In this document: piece after piece, positions 42,401-52,013 of the stretch
Layout of the letters: each line of letters begins with the position of its first letter
Position numbering within the stretch: position 1 is the first letter of the stretch
From: Lachancea thermotolerans CBS 6340
Lineage: Eukaryota > Ascomycota > Saccharomycetes > Saccharomycetales > Saccharomycetaceae
DNA length: 64,000 nt
Direction: 5' to 3'
Assembly: GCF_000142805.1 (NCBI RefSeq)
Contig: NC_013079.1
Location: 1 to 64,000 of the forward strand
The notes under the pieces: model-generated
What the model was told of the DNA's origin: nothing
The model's input: the letters and a program-made list of their open reading frames with translations, nothing else
Database searches by the model: none
Made by a program: the position numbers and the translations under genes

Positions 42401-45400
42401 GGTCCATGGGGTGTAGATGGTAGACTCAGTGCCAACACTTGGAGTCTCGACGTAGTAGATCGTCTCAGTGGTTGGGACGCCGTCGGAGCCCGTGAAGGTG
42501 GTGGTCTCAGTAGAGAAAGTCACAGTCTCGGAGCCAGTCCATGGGGTGTAGATGGTAGACTCAGTGCCAACAGTTGGAGTCTCGACGTAGTAGATAGTCT
42601 CAGTAGTTGGGACACCGTCGGAGCCCGTGAAGGTGGTGGTCTCAGTAGAGAAAGTCACAGTCTCGGAGCCAGTCCATGGGGTGTAGGTAGTAGACTCAGT
42701 GCCAACAGTTGGAGTCTCGACGTAGTAGATCGTCTCAGTGGTTGGGACGCCGTCGGAGCCAGTGAAGGTGGTAGTCTCGGTGGAGAAAGTGGAGGTCTCA
42801 GTGCCGGTCCATGGGGTGTAGATGGTAGACTCAGTGCCAACACTTGGAGTCTCGACGTAGTAGATCGTCTCAGTGGTTGGGACGCCGTCGGAGCCCGTGA
42901 AGGTGGTGGTCTCAGTAGAGAAAGTCACAGTCTCGGAGCCAGTCCATGGGGTGTAGATGGTAGACTCAGTGCCAACAGTTGGAGTCTCGACGTAGTAGAT
43001 AGTCTCAGTGGTTGGGATGCCGTCGGAGCCCGTGAAGGTGGTGGTCTCAGTAGAGAAAGTCACAGTCTCGGAGCCAGTCCATGGGGTGTAGGTAGTAGAC
43101 TCAGTGCCAACAGTTGGAGTCTCGACGTAGTAGATCGTCTCAGTGGTTGGGACGCCGTCAGATCCAGTGAAGGTAGTAGTCTCAGTAGAGAAAGTCACAG
43201 TCTCGGAGCCAGTCCATGGGGTGTAGGTAGTAGACTCAGTGCCAACAGTTGGAGTCTCGACGTAGTAGATCGTCTCAGTGGTTGGGACGCCGTCAGATCC
43301 AGTGAAGGTGGTAGTCTCGGTGGAGAAAGTGGAGGTCTCAGTGCCGGTCCATGGGGTGTAGATGGTAGACTCAGTGCCAACAGTTGGAGTCTCGACGTAG
43401 TAGATCGTCTCAGTGGTTGGGACGCCGTCGGAACCAGTGAAGGTGGTAGTCTCGGTGGAGAAAGTGGAGGTCTCAGTACCGGTCCATGGGGTGTAGATGG
43501 TAGACTCAGTGCCAACAGTTGGAGTCTCGACGTAGTAGATCGTCTCAGTGGTTGGGACACCGTCGGAGCCCGTGAAGGTGGTGGTCTCAGTAGAGAAAGT
43601 CACAGTCTCGGAGCCAGTCCATGGGGTGTAGGTAGTAGACTCAGTGCCAACAGTTGGAGTCTCGACGTAGTAGATCGTCTCAGTGGTTGGGACGCCGTCG
43701 GAACCAGTGAAGGTGGTAGTCTCGGTGGAGAAAGTGGAGGTCTCAGTACCGGTCCATGGGGTGTAGATGGTAGACTCAGTGCCAACAGTTGGAGTCTCGA
43801 CGTAGTAGATAGTCTCAGTAGTTGGGACACCGTCGGAGCCCGTGAAGGTGGTGGTCTCAGTAGAGAAAGTCACAGTCTCGGAGCCAGTCCATGGGGTGTA
43901 GGTAGTAGACTCAGTGCCAACAGTTGGAGTCTCGACGTAGTAGATCGTCTCAGTGGTTGGGACGCCGTCGGAGCCAGTGAAGGTGGTAGTCTCGGTGGAG
44001 AAAGTGGAGGTCTCAGTGCCGGTCCATGGGGTGTAGATGGTAGACTCAGTGCCAACACTTGGAGTCTCGACGTAGTAGATCGTCTCAGTGGTTGGGACGC
44101 CGTCGGAGCCCGTGAAGGTGGTGGTCTCAGTAGAGAAAGTCACAGTCTCGGAGCCAGTCCATGGGGTGTAGATGGTAGACTCAGTGCCAACAGTTGGAGT
44201 CTCGACGTAGTAGATAGTCTCAGTGGTTGGGACGCCGTCGGAGCCAGTGAAGGTGGTGGTCTCAGTAGAGAAAGTCACAGTCTCGGAGCCAGTCCATGGG
44301 GTGTAGGTAGTAGACTCAGTGCCAACAGTTGGAGTCTCGACGTAGTAGATCGTCTCAGTGGTTGGGACGCCGTCAGATCCAGTGAAGGTAGTAGTCTCAG
44401 TAGAGAAAGTCACAGTCTCGGAGCCAGTCCATGGGGTGTAGGTAGTAGACTCAGTGCCAACAGTTGGAGTCTCGACGTAGTAGATCGTCTCAGTGGTTGG
44501 GACGCCGTCAGATCCAGTGAAGGTGGTAGTCTCGGTGGAGAAAGTGGAGGTCTCAGTGCCGGTCCATGGGGTGTAGATGGTAGACTCAGTGCCAACAGTT
44601 GGAGTCTCGACGTAGTAGATCGTCTCAGTGGTTGGGACACCGTCGGAGCCCGTGAAGGTGGTGGTCTCAGTAGAGAAAGTCACAGTCTCGGAGCCAGTCC
44701 ATGGGGTGTAGGTAGTAGACTCAGTGCCAACAGTTGGAGTCTCGACGTAGTAGATCGTCTCAGTGGTTGGGACACCGTCGGAGCCCGTGAAGGTGGTGGT
44801 CTCAGTAGAGAAAGTCACAGTCTCGGAGCCAGTCCATGGGGTGTAGGTAGTAGACTCAGTGCCAACAGTTGGAGTCTCGACGTAGTAGATCGTCTCAGTG
44901 GTTGGGACGCCGTCGGAACCAGTGAAGGTGGTAGTCTCGGTGGAGAAAGTGGAGGTCTCAGTACCGGTCCATGGGGTGTAGATGGTAGACTCAGTGCCAA
45001 CAGTTGGAGTCTCGACGTAGTAGATAGTCTCAGTAGTTGGGACACCGTCGGAGCCCGTGAAGGTGGTGGTCTCAGTAGAGAAAGTCACAGTCTCGGAGCC
45101 AGTCCATGGGGTGTAGGTAGTAGACTCAGTGCCAACAGTTGGAGTCTCGACGTAGTAGATCGTCTCAGTGGTTGGGACGCCGTCGGAGCCAGTGAAGGTG
45201 GTAGTCTCGGTGGAGAAAGTGGAGGTCTCAGTACCGGTCCATGGAGTGTAGGTGGTGGACTCAATACCAACAGTTGGGGTCTCGACGTAGTAGATCGTCT
45301 CAGTGGTTGGGACGCCGTCGGAGCCCGTGAAGGTGGTGGTCTCAGTAGAGAAAGTCACAGTCTCGGAGCCAGTCCATGGGGTGTAGGTAGTAGACTCAGT

Positions 45401-46957
45401 GCCAACAGTTGGAGTCTCGACGTAGTAGATCGTCTCAGTGGTTGGGACACCGTCGGAGCCCGTGAAGGTGGTGGTCTCAGTAGAGAAAGTCACAGTCTCG
45501 GAGCCAGTCCATGGGGTGTAGGTGGTGGACTCAGTGCCAACAGTTGGAGTCTCGACGTAGTAGATAGTCTCAGTAGTTGGAACACCGTCAGATCCAGTGA
45601 AGGTAGTAGTCTCGGTGTTGTAGGTAACAGTCTCGGAGCCAGTCCATGGAGTGTAGGTGGTGGACTCAATACCAACAGTTGGGGTCTCGACGTAGTAGAT
45701 CGTCTCAGTGGTTGGGATGCCGTCAGGACCAGTGAATGTAGTGGTCGCGGTTGAGTATGTCACAGTTTCGGAACCGCCCCAAGGGGTATAAGTCGTGGAA
45801 GTCAAAGCTTTAGTAGGAGTCTCAATAACAATGATAGGCTCAGGAGTCAAGGCACCATCCGTACCAATGACAGGAGTTGTCGAGGTAACAGTAGTGGTGT
45901 AACTTCCAGTCCACCCTGTAGTCGTGGTATACCATTGGAGAGTTTCTTGAGAGCCCCAACCCTCAGCGGAACCACCGACAAAGGTGATACTACGAGGGTA
46001 TTGGTTTGTACTTGTTTTACCGTTGCAAACCATGCTCTCGGTGTATCTGTTAACATATTGAACATTGGAAATAGAGCGGTCCATTAACTGATTTGCGTTG
46101 ATGAAGATGTGGTACCCAGCTGGAATGTTGCTAGCAGTAACTGTAATGGAGCTCCCGGAGCATGAGAGCGTGTAAGAGTTTGAGGAAAGAGCCCTGGCCT
46201 CGACTGGCATGTTGAAGTCATTGAAAGACTTTGCGATATGAACTTGAATATCGCTGCAAGAAGCCAGCTGACCGTTGTTGCTTGGAGTACCGCTATAACT
46301 GATTTTGATGGTGTCGGAGAACGTAGAACTGCAGGTGTTACCCAAGTAAAAAGATTCCTGCAGGTTGTCACGGTTGGGAAAAAGGGTATCGTAGCTTTTG
46401 AAGTTGCTAGAGCTCACAGAAGTAAAACTGCCTGGGAGGTTAAAGTTGGCGGTTGCGCTCAAGCCATTCCAGGTGAGAGTGTTCTTGCCTTTGGAGACAC
46501 TGCTGGCAGCCTTCAGCGCAGTTGAGTCTGCAGAACCACCGAAGTTGACGACAAAGTCAATAGAGAGGGAACCGCTAGCTTTGTAAATGTCCGTCTTACT
46601 GATTGAACAGTCCAGAGTAGATTGAGCCGAAGCGTGGAAGCCATTTTGAATCAAACAGTTGGCAATAATCGAGCCACTAGCATCCTTAATTTCGACATAC
46701 CCTGAACTACCAATAGTTCTACTAGGGTAGAATTTCAAGACGTTAGGAGCCACCAACTGGAAGGTGTCGCCCATCTGAACGTTCATCTCAGGAGTAATTG
46801 CGAAGTCAAGGTCCGCGCGCCATACCTTGTCCACAGCATAGTTGTAGTCTGAATAGCCTACAAAGCTGAGGCTTGTGAAAACATTGCCGAGGTCCTTTGC
46901 GCAAACAGCGTTCAGCAGGAGTGCTGACACTGTAAGACACAATGTTTGCCAGCTCAT
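39458..46957 (-). CDS. ALS/alpha-agglutinin-like GPI-anchored adhesin with 45-residue tandem repeats
   Basis: Cell-wall adhesin, about 2,499 residues. The frame has ATGs at 47005 and 46957. I prefer 46957 because MSWQTLCLTVSALLLNAVCA is then a clean signal peptide and the TATA at 47027-47033 lies 70 bases away rather than 22. An N-terminal globular domain of about 330 residues resembles the ALS/Sag1 immunoglobulin-like ligand-binding region: several cysteines, WNGLSATANFNLPGSF, a YIASS-type strand order, and FNDFNMPVEARAL. It is followed by 36 clear repeats of 45 residues plus one degenerate unit (TYTPWTGSETVTFSTETTTF..., YYVETPTVG). After these comes a Ser/Thr-rich stalk of about 500 residues (39,600-40,950), and a hydrophobic GPI-signal tail (EGAANKLGLGLLFALPLALI). 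Roles in mating, flocculation or surface adhesion are inferred. No internal stops. Confidence 0.92.
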   Translation of the reverse strand: MSWQTLCLTVSALLLNAVCAKDLGNVFTSLSFVGYSDYNYAVDKVWRADLDFAITPEMNVQMGDTFQLVAPNVLKFYPSRTIGSSGYVEIKDASGSIIANCLIQNGFHASAQSTLDCSISKTDIYKASGSLSIDFVVNFGGSADSTALKAASSVSKGKNTLTWNGLSATANFNLPGSFTSVSSSNFKSYDTLFPNRDNLQESFYLGNTCSSTFSDTIKISYSGTPSNNGQLASCSDIQVHIAKSFNDFNMPVEARALSSNSYTLSCSGSSITVTASNIPAGYHIFINANQLMDRSISNVQYVNRYTESMVCNGKTSTNQYPRSITFVGGSAEGWGSQETLQWYTTTTGWTGSYTTTVTSTTPVIGTDGALTPEPIIVIETPTKALTSTTYTPWGGSETVTYSTATTTFTGPDGIPTTETIYYVETPTVGIESTTYTPWTGSETVTYNTETTTFTGSDGVPTTETIYYVETPTVGTESTTYTPWTGSETVTFSTETTTFTGSDGVPTTETIYYVETPTVGTESTTYTPWTGSETVTFSTETTTFTGSDGVPTTETIYYVETPTVGIESTTYTPWTGTETSTFSTETTTFTGSDGVPTTETIYYVETPTVGTESTTYTPWTGSETVTFSTETTTFTGSDGVPTTETIYYVETPTVGTESTIYTPWTGTETSTFSTETTTFTGSDGVPTTETIYYVETPTVGTESTTYTPWTGSETVTFSTETTTFTGSDGVPTTETIYYVETPTVGTESTTYTPWTGSETVTFSTETTTFTGSDGVPTTETIYYVETPTVGTESTIYTPWTGTETSTFSTETTTFTGSDGVPTTETIYYVETPTVGTESTTYTPWTGSETVTFSTETTTFTGSDGVPTTETIYYVETPTVGTESTTYTPWTGSETVTFSTETTTFTGSDGVPTTETIYYVETPTVGTESTIYTPWTGSETVTFSTETTTFTGSDGVPTTETIYYVETPSVGTESTIYTPWTGTETSTFSTETTTFTGSDGVPTTETIYYVETPTVGTESTTYTPWTGSETVTFSTETTTFTGSDGVPTTETIYYVETPTVGTESTIYTPWTGTETSTFSTETTTFTGSDGVPTTETIYYVETPTVGTESTTYTPWTGSETVTFSTETTTFTGSDGVPTTETIYYVETPTVGTESTIYTPWTGTETSTFSTETTTFTGSDGVPTTETIYYVETPTVGTESTIYTPWTGTETSTFSTETTTFTGSDGVPTTETIYYVETPTVGTESTTYTPWTGSETVTFSTETTTFTGSDGVPTTETIYYVETPTVGTESTTYTPWTGSETVTFSTETTTFTGSDGIPTTETIYYVETPTVGTESTIYTPWTGSETVTFSTETTTFTGSDGVPTTETIYYVETPSVGTESTIYTPWTGTETSTFSTETTTFTGSDGVPTTETIYYVETPTVGTESTTYTPWTGSETVTFSTETTTFTGSDGVPTTETIYYVETPTVGTESTIYTPWTGSETVTFSTETTTFTGSDGVPTTETIYYVETPSVGTESTIYTPWTGTETSTFSTETTTFTGSDGVPTTETIYYVETPTVGTESTTYTPWTGSETVTFSTETTTFTGSDGVPTTETIYYVETPTVGTESTIYTPWTGTETSTFSTETTTFTGSDGVPTTETIYYVETPTVGTESTIYTPWTGTETSTFSTETTTFTGSDGVPTTETIYYVETPTVGTESTTYTPWTGSETVTFSTETTTFTGSDGVPTTETIYYVETPTVGTESTTYTPWTGSETVTFSTETTTFTGSDGVPTTETIYYVETPTVGTESTIYTPWTGSETVTFSTETTTFTGSDGVPTTETIYYVETPTVGIESTTYTPWTGTETSTFSTETTTFTGSDGVPTTETIYYVETTTVGTESTIYTPWTGTETSTFSTETTTFTGSDGVPTTETIYYVETPTVGTESTIYTPWTGTETSTFSTETTTFTGSDGVPTTETIYYVETPTVGIESTTYTSWTGRFTSTYSTDVLTFTGSNGVHTTETLYYVETPNLPFFPNTSVIFSTSTASVPTQISTSSTVSISTPTVASTSGTSVLSSTSSFEGSSSSEMTSMPTVSSSATSVPESSSSYPSSNSLLSSTHSYSQESSVTTLASTTFGESSSSSSAITASFETKPLTSPEPSTSSSSSSSVFSLATETITHESSTTVLTYGSTTTLMPSSSSVLSSASSGTNSDVTSTSTERSSFSPSSSFVEIRPSSTLSASTETSPFGTTTSTADRSSHTTTSASTATSLTDSQTFSAPGPSSPVISVTTETVTESGSTTVVVSTSTSESDTSSPSSSSSASIQSTSTILTSTEPTTSAPSSSASTVTSDRTETTFAESTPASSSGITSTTGVTETASEERSVTPSSATASASLGWMSSERPVGSTTTEPAQLSSSMVTPVESAASSGTSSGQASVTTSDIVTPLESNTLSGTSSTVTPAITTGTPSSTASVTSEQRSSLTTSSSAIISLSTASVSQSSTLQSVSTYEGAANKLGLGLLFALPLALI
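40947..45825 (-). repeat. 135-bp coding tandem array, 36-37 units
   Basis: The marker CTCGACGTAGTAGAT (plus strand) and its variants recur at an exact 135-base step: positions ending 41100 and 45690 are 34 periods apart, with one further unit on each side, the outermost (45825) degenerate. There are no indels. Units fall into two main types (SETVTF and TETSTF; STTYTP or STIYTP) that alternate in blocks. Identical multi-unit blocks recur at 405, 1,215 and 1,350 bases (3, 9 and 10 units), for example 41845-42210 with 43195-43560. Confidence 0.95.
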
Positions 46958-49361
46958 GTTCGCGTAAGAGGTCGTGGTATCAATTCTAATGAGATGTCGT
47001 ACCATTAAGCAGGTCGAGAAGGCCCATTATATACTGTCAAAAGAGCTCAGATTTCACGCCGCGCGAGAGCGTGAACTCCGCGCGAGCCACTAAAAGTCAT
47101 CATTTGTTATTTACGGAAGCCGGAGCCATGCACCATCGTCACTAACCAAAGAGCGCGTTAAGCGCATTGAGTGTTGTGCCTTCACGGTTTCTTCACGCAT
47201 GACGCTTCCATGGAGAGCCTGCATCAGTTCTTTGCATAGGCCTCCGTCAACCATCAAACAACGGGCCGGTAAAACTTTCACTCCGTTATGTATGTGCTTT
47301 TCGTCATACATGCTCTTTTTTACTGTTGGCCGCTGGGACTGTATGCACGATGACGGTATCGGTATAGGCAACACGCACCGAGTCTGTGCATGCATCGGTT
47401 TTCAGGTTCCATGCATATCCGAAGAAGGTTGGAAGAAGAAAGTTCACCCTTTCGACGCATTTCTCGATTTATAGTCTACGGATAACTAAGAAAGCGGCTG
47501 TGACACTATCCTGGATTAGCGGTACAAGAGCTGTTGTTACACAATTGCCACATCAGCCTTCATTTTACAATCGGCTCCTGAAAGCCTCAAAGAAACACTG
47601 TTTGTGCAGAGTTTCGCCTTGCGTTGTTGGTATTATGAGGGGGGCTTGAGGAGCGCCTCAACGGCGCTCGCTGTTTCTCGCGCTTCAAGCCACCGCTATG
47701 CAAGGAACATGCACGAAAACTCACCTTTACGTGCATATGCTGGATCAAAAACGGTTTTTCATGGCTATAACATCACGGTGCAAATGCTGCGTAACTTAGC
47801 AGTACTTTGCCTACACGTGCCTATATACGGTGCCTTCAAGATGCAGAAAAATCCTCTCGATCGCGAAAGCCTCACAGCAAGCCCAGACACGAAGGCAGTC
47901 TATTAAACATGTCCGGGGTCAAGGGCGTGGGAACGAGCGTAGCACTTTGTGCGTTGTTTCCGCGAATGCATGCGGCTCTGCCATTCGTTTTCAAGGTGGC
48001 CGCTTCGTCGCAATCTTCGGGGTATCTTCCGTTTTTAACGGTTTAGGTGCTTCGTCCACAAGCACCAAGCGCATGGCTTCTCTATTAAGTAATCATGCCT
48101 CTTCAGTTTTCGACATCGTCAAAGGCGGCTTACAGAACAGTCAATCATGAGATCCCTGTTGCCGATAAAGCACTCAATTTTCAAAAAAGAAGCAAGAGCC
48201 TGAGCTCAAACGCCTTGGGTGGTGGCAACATCTGCTGAGCAAGATCACGTCCCCTGGCCGAGCGAAGCGAGCAGAGTGTAGCCCAGGCTAAGGGAACGGG
48301 ATGAGCTTATCTTAGCACAGTTAACGGTAAAAACGGCCGTTCACCGTGTTTTGAGGATTTTTCTCTTGGAAGCTGCATTATGCAGAAATTGACTTGACTT
48401 GCTTCTCAGGGGAATGTTGTGTTGCACCGAACCCCGGCTTTCATATATGCGGTCCCCTTTCACCTGGTTTTGTATTGATTTATGCGGAAGCCGCGAAAAA
48501 CTCGTATGCCAACGCCTTGAGGTTTACCGCGTTAGGATCAAGAGGCCCGCTCGGCGTTTCTTAAGCGATGCGAAAAGTCTCAATGTTTCTGCGCTTTGTT
48601 TGCAGGATACAAGATGTGACGGTTTAGAAAAACATAAACGTAAACAAACCAAAAAGGCTTGCCACTGTTTACGCTTTGGGGACCCCAACACCCATTGTAG
48701 GCACGGCACTTGGCTGTGAGTCGGCCCTGAATAGGAAACGGCTTTCGACGCGCTCTTGCACGGCTGAACGCTCAGAAGCATGTGACTAAGGAAAATTCCT
48801 GTCTTCATATAAACACTTCGAGAGCTATGAATCTCATTCCCCCCGTAAAAATTTTCAAAAAGAGACGAGAACAACCGGGCCCTTTCATCTTTGTTCCTAC
48901 GGAGGCGCTATGACAATGATGCTTTCGGGAAACTTGACGAAAAGTCTGGTGCACGTGATCTTTTTCGTAGATGTTTTCATTTTCCTTATGTTCTTAATGT
49001 TTTGTTCAAATCAGGTGCCATTTGACCACGCAGATTCTAAGAATCAAAATAATAATGAAAATAGGCCTCCGGTATTTGTGTCTTATGCACAGACTCCAAC
49101 AGCGTGCGACCATCAAGCATCAATCTATTTATTGCTTCTTATAACAAGAAACAGTAGTGTAGTGCGTAACTTAAGCACTTGTCTAGTAGTTTAGTTCCTG
49201 AGCTTGAAAGCGTTGGCTTGAAATTGCAATATTAAAGTTAAAGTGTTATTACTGTTGTAGTATATTCTCTTTATAAAGTATCCTAAAAGTTTGGAGGCTT
49301 TTCAGTGCAATCCTTTGGTTTATGGTCGTAAAGTGCGTCGAAAATGCTTATTAATCGCCTT
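46958..49361. other. 2.4-kb adhesin upstream region
   Basis: Lies between the adhesin start and the HXT stop. TATATAA at 47027-47033 (minus strand) is the likely adhesin TATA box. The rest has only short overlapping open frames on both strands (up to about 116 codons) with no recognisable family. Long regulatory upstream regions are typical of FLO11-type adhesin genes, so this may be a large promoter. A CACGTGA lies at about 48,953. Confidence 0.5.
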
Positions 49362-51074
49362 TTACACAAACCTCTTGTAAAATGGCTTTCCGTCCTCGTG
49401 GGTCTCGTTAACATCGTAGGATTCGTCTCTTCTCAGGGCTGGCACCCAGCTCTCGGATTTCCATGGAAGCACACCTTCCTCGTACATCTCATTAACCTCT
49501 TCCAAAGTCAAACCCTTGGTTTCACAAACAAAGAAGAAGACGTAGAAGAAAGAAAAAACAAGGCAGCCCATGAAAACATAACCGTAGTAGAAGCCAATCG
49601 CGGATGTAATGAATGGTGTAAAGAATCCAATCAAGAAACCCCAAATCCAGTTAGAACCGACAGACATCGCCATAGCACGGTTCTTCACACGCAGTGGGTA
49701 AGTTTCAGACACAATGACATAAGCGATAGGAGCCCAGGTGGTAGCAAAGAAGAAGATGAAAAGGCAAGTGAAGAAGATCATGGCGTTACCTGCAGACTTG
49801 GAAGTTGGCATATCTTTACCATTTGGATACAGCTTGGTAACACCTACAGAGGCAAAGACCACAAAGCAAACAGACATAGCAGCTGAACCCCACAATAGAC
49901 ACTTACGACGACCGAATTTCTCAACAGTGTAAAGGCCAACAAATGTTGACATGAAGTTGACAACACCGAGAATAATAGAAGTTTGGAAAGAATCATCTAG
50001 ACCCACTGCTTGAAAGATGGTGGTTCCGTAGTAGAAAAAGTAGTTGTTACCCGTTAGTTGCTGGAGAGACTGAATAACACAGCCCATAATGACTCTTTGC
50101 AAGATCTTGCCCCTTGGCGAGAAGAGCTCGCCCCATCTGGCGTTGCCAGCCAATTTCTCAGCCTCGACACCAGCATTAATTAGATCAACCTCAGCCAAAA
50201 CACCGCTGTCTTCAGTATCTAGCTTGTTGGACTTGGCAATGGAACGCTTGGCTTCTTCAAATCTACCCTTTTCAATCAAGTAACGAGGCGACTCAGGCAC
50301 GAAAACCATTCCGCCGATCATGAAAATTGCCCACAAGAAACACAAGCCTAAAGGCAATCTCCATTGAACAGAGTTTGTGTAGGTTTTAGTTCCGTAGTTT
50401 GTGCAGTAACCCAAAAAGATACCTAAAGTGATCATAAGCTGGTAGAAAGATACGCATGTTCCTCTCAAATGCTTTGGTGCTGTCTCTGAAATGAGAGTGG
50501 GCGATAAAACGGCAATACCACCAACACCTAGACCAGATACAATTCTTCCAATGAAGTATTGGTACCACTTGCCGCTAGCAGAAATTTGGATAACGATACC
50601 AACGACATAAACCAAAATGACGGCCATTAGGCCCAAACGGCGACCTTGCATATCACCAAGACGGCCCAAAGTTAGACCGCCAACGGCACATCCAATGTTA
50701 AAAATGGCAACAATTAGACCTGTTCTGACATTGCTCAAATAGTATTCCTCGGTGGTAGTATTATAATCACCAAAACGGCGCTTGAAGTCAGTCATGTTAA
50801 CGAAACCCGAGATGGTACCCGTGTCCCAGCCAAAGACGAATCCACCAAAAGCAACCATAAGACAAAGACACATGACGAGAATGTATTCTGAGAGCGGCTT
50901 TTGAGGAATCTCATGAGCCTCTGCAGCTGGAGAACCCTTGATGTCGAAAGCATCATCGCTCATTTTGTTGGACGGCGTGGCAGATTGCGAGTCCAAATTC
51001 GTGGAAGTTCCGGCAATCGCCAGGTCCGTGTTGTTGTTCGACCTATTGTTCATAGGCGTAGCGCTTGAAGACAT
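49362..51074 (-). CDS. HXT: Hexose transporter (HXT family)
   Basis: Plasma-membrane glucose/hexose facilitator, MFS sugar-porter family. Started at the ATG at 51074 ([10 protein letters not shown]), giving 570 residues as in S. cerevisiae Hxt1; the open frame continues upstream without ATG through the promoter. Twelve spans. Signatures include [16 protein letters not shown] (helix 1), [56 protein letters not shown] (sugar-binding helix 7), [27 protein letters not shown] and [22 protein letters not shown] Ser/Asn-rich N-tail and C-terminal PWKSESWVP are typical. Whether it is low- or high-affinity cannot be told. Six CGGANNA sites upstream suggest Rgt1/Snf3-Rgt2 glucose control. Confidence 0.93.
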   Translation of the reverse strand: MSSSATPMNNRSNNNTDLAIAGTSTNLDSQSATPSNKMSDDAFDIKGSPAAEAHEIPQKPLSEYILVMCLCLMVAFGGFVFGWDTGTISGFVNMTDFKRRFGDYNTTTEEYYLSNVRTGLIVAIFNIGCAVGGLTLGRLGDMQGRRLGLMAVILVYVVGIVIQISASGKWYQYFIGRIVSGLGVGGIAVLSPTLISETAPKHLRGTCVSFYQLMITLGIFLGYCTNYGTKTYTNSVQWRLPLGLCFLWAIFMIGGMVFVPESPRYLIEKGRFEEAKRSIAKSNKLDTEDSGVLAEVDLINAGVEAEKLAGNARWGELFSPRGKILQRVIMGCVIQSLQQLTGNNYFFYYGTTIFQAVGLDDSFQTSIILGVVNFMSTFVGLYTVEKFGRRKCLLWGSAAMSVCFVVFASVGVTKLYPNGKDMPTSKSAGNAMIFFTCLFIFFFATTWAPIAYVIVSETYPLRVKNRAMAMSVGSNWIWGFLIGFFTPFITSAIGFYYGYVFMGCLVFSFFYVFFFVCETKGLTLEEVNEMYEEGVLPWKSESWVPALRRDESYDVNETHEDGKPFYKRFV

Positions 51075-51231
51075 TGTGAAGCAAGTGTCTTGATAATGAT
51101 AATGTGTTCTGTGATGATGAGTGGGAATGAAGACAATAGAGATCGATCTCAACCTCGCAAAACCCTCGCTTTTATACAGTTTTCGTTTCGTCGAGGCGTT
51201 CTCTCTACCAGAGTTTCGACCCGCGTTTCCC

Positions 51232-51688
51232 CGGAAAATTTTTTCACAGGGCTTGAAGTTTCTCCACACCCGGATTAATTTCGCGGGGGACCCTGAGTTA
51301 TCGTACGACGTTTTCTGGGCGATATCAAGGCGCAGCCGGAAAAACTGCGGAGAAAAAAAGCAATTAAACGCATGCCATAATCGGATTTCGTAATGTTTCG
51401 CCAAAATATTTCGCCAGAAAAGTTTCACCGAAATTACTTTCCCCGCACAGCCGCACAGCCGTGCGCCCCAAGCCACAACAACAAGCAACTACCTTTCCAA
51501 AGAAATGGTCTTTTCAGAACCTGGAACAGTCAAGCTCAATTTCCCTCGCAATACATGTGACCTTAATGATCGGGCAAGCTATGCTCGACAGCCCTTCTCA
51601 TCCCGGCGCTGCTTCAATGCCTTTCGAAGCACACCCGTGGGCCCGGATTATCTTTCCCCCTGCGCCAGATGCAAAAAAAACCGGACGA
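51232..51688. promoter_or_regulatory. Cluster of six Rgt1-type CGGANNA sites in the HXT promoter
   Basis: CGGAAAA at 51232-51238, CGGATTA at 51271-51277, CGGAAAA at 51337-51343, CGGAGAA at 51348-51354, CGGATTA at 51644-51650 and CGGACGA at 51682-51688, all on the plus strand, 160-615 bases upstream of the HXT start. Rgt1 represses HXT genes in the absence of glucose through multiple such sites. The wider 51075-52013 interval holds nothing else recognised. Confidence 0.6.
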
Positions 51689-52013
51689 TCCACGTTGGCA
51701 CGGCAACCATACCGAAAAAAGAAATTAAAGTGGCGCAAAGCCTTAGCCACTAACTGGAATCACAACGATGCCGGGCGCGCGGCGTCGAAAAAAGTAGCGA
51801 CATGAGCGGGGGCGGAGCTTGAAAATAAGCGGGGAATCACGTCTGCGCGTGATTATTCTGTAGATGGCTGTCTATGTAGATGCAAGGCACTGAAGGAAAA
51901 TTGAAATTAGGATGTTGCGCGTGAATAATCCTGAGTCACAAAGCGCTCGACGCTTCATGTGGGGCCCGTCGGAGCTTCGTGCGGGACCCGGCCAACCAAA
52001 GGAAGTTGCCTGC

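Noticed and set aside
41014-45675. Series of proline/leucine-rich minus-strand open frames inside the adhesin repeat array
   Set aside because: They are a second reading frame of the 135-bp repeat, open only because the period is a multiple of three; each ends where a unit variant creates a stop.
48230-48300. Hairpin-like GCGAAGCGAGC sequence upstream of the adhesin
   Set aside because: Locally self-complementary but short, with no conserved RNA family features visible.
49344-49886. 180-codon plus-strand frame opposite HXT
   Set aside because: Exact antisense of the transporter's C-terminal coding region, Lys/Glu-rich because of codon complementarity.
51075-51488. N-terminal extension of the hexose transporter by 138 codons
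   Set aside because: The frame is open but begins with TTG and runs through the promoter with its Rgt1-type sites; the ATG at 51074 gives the normal family length of 570.
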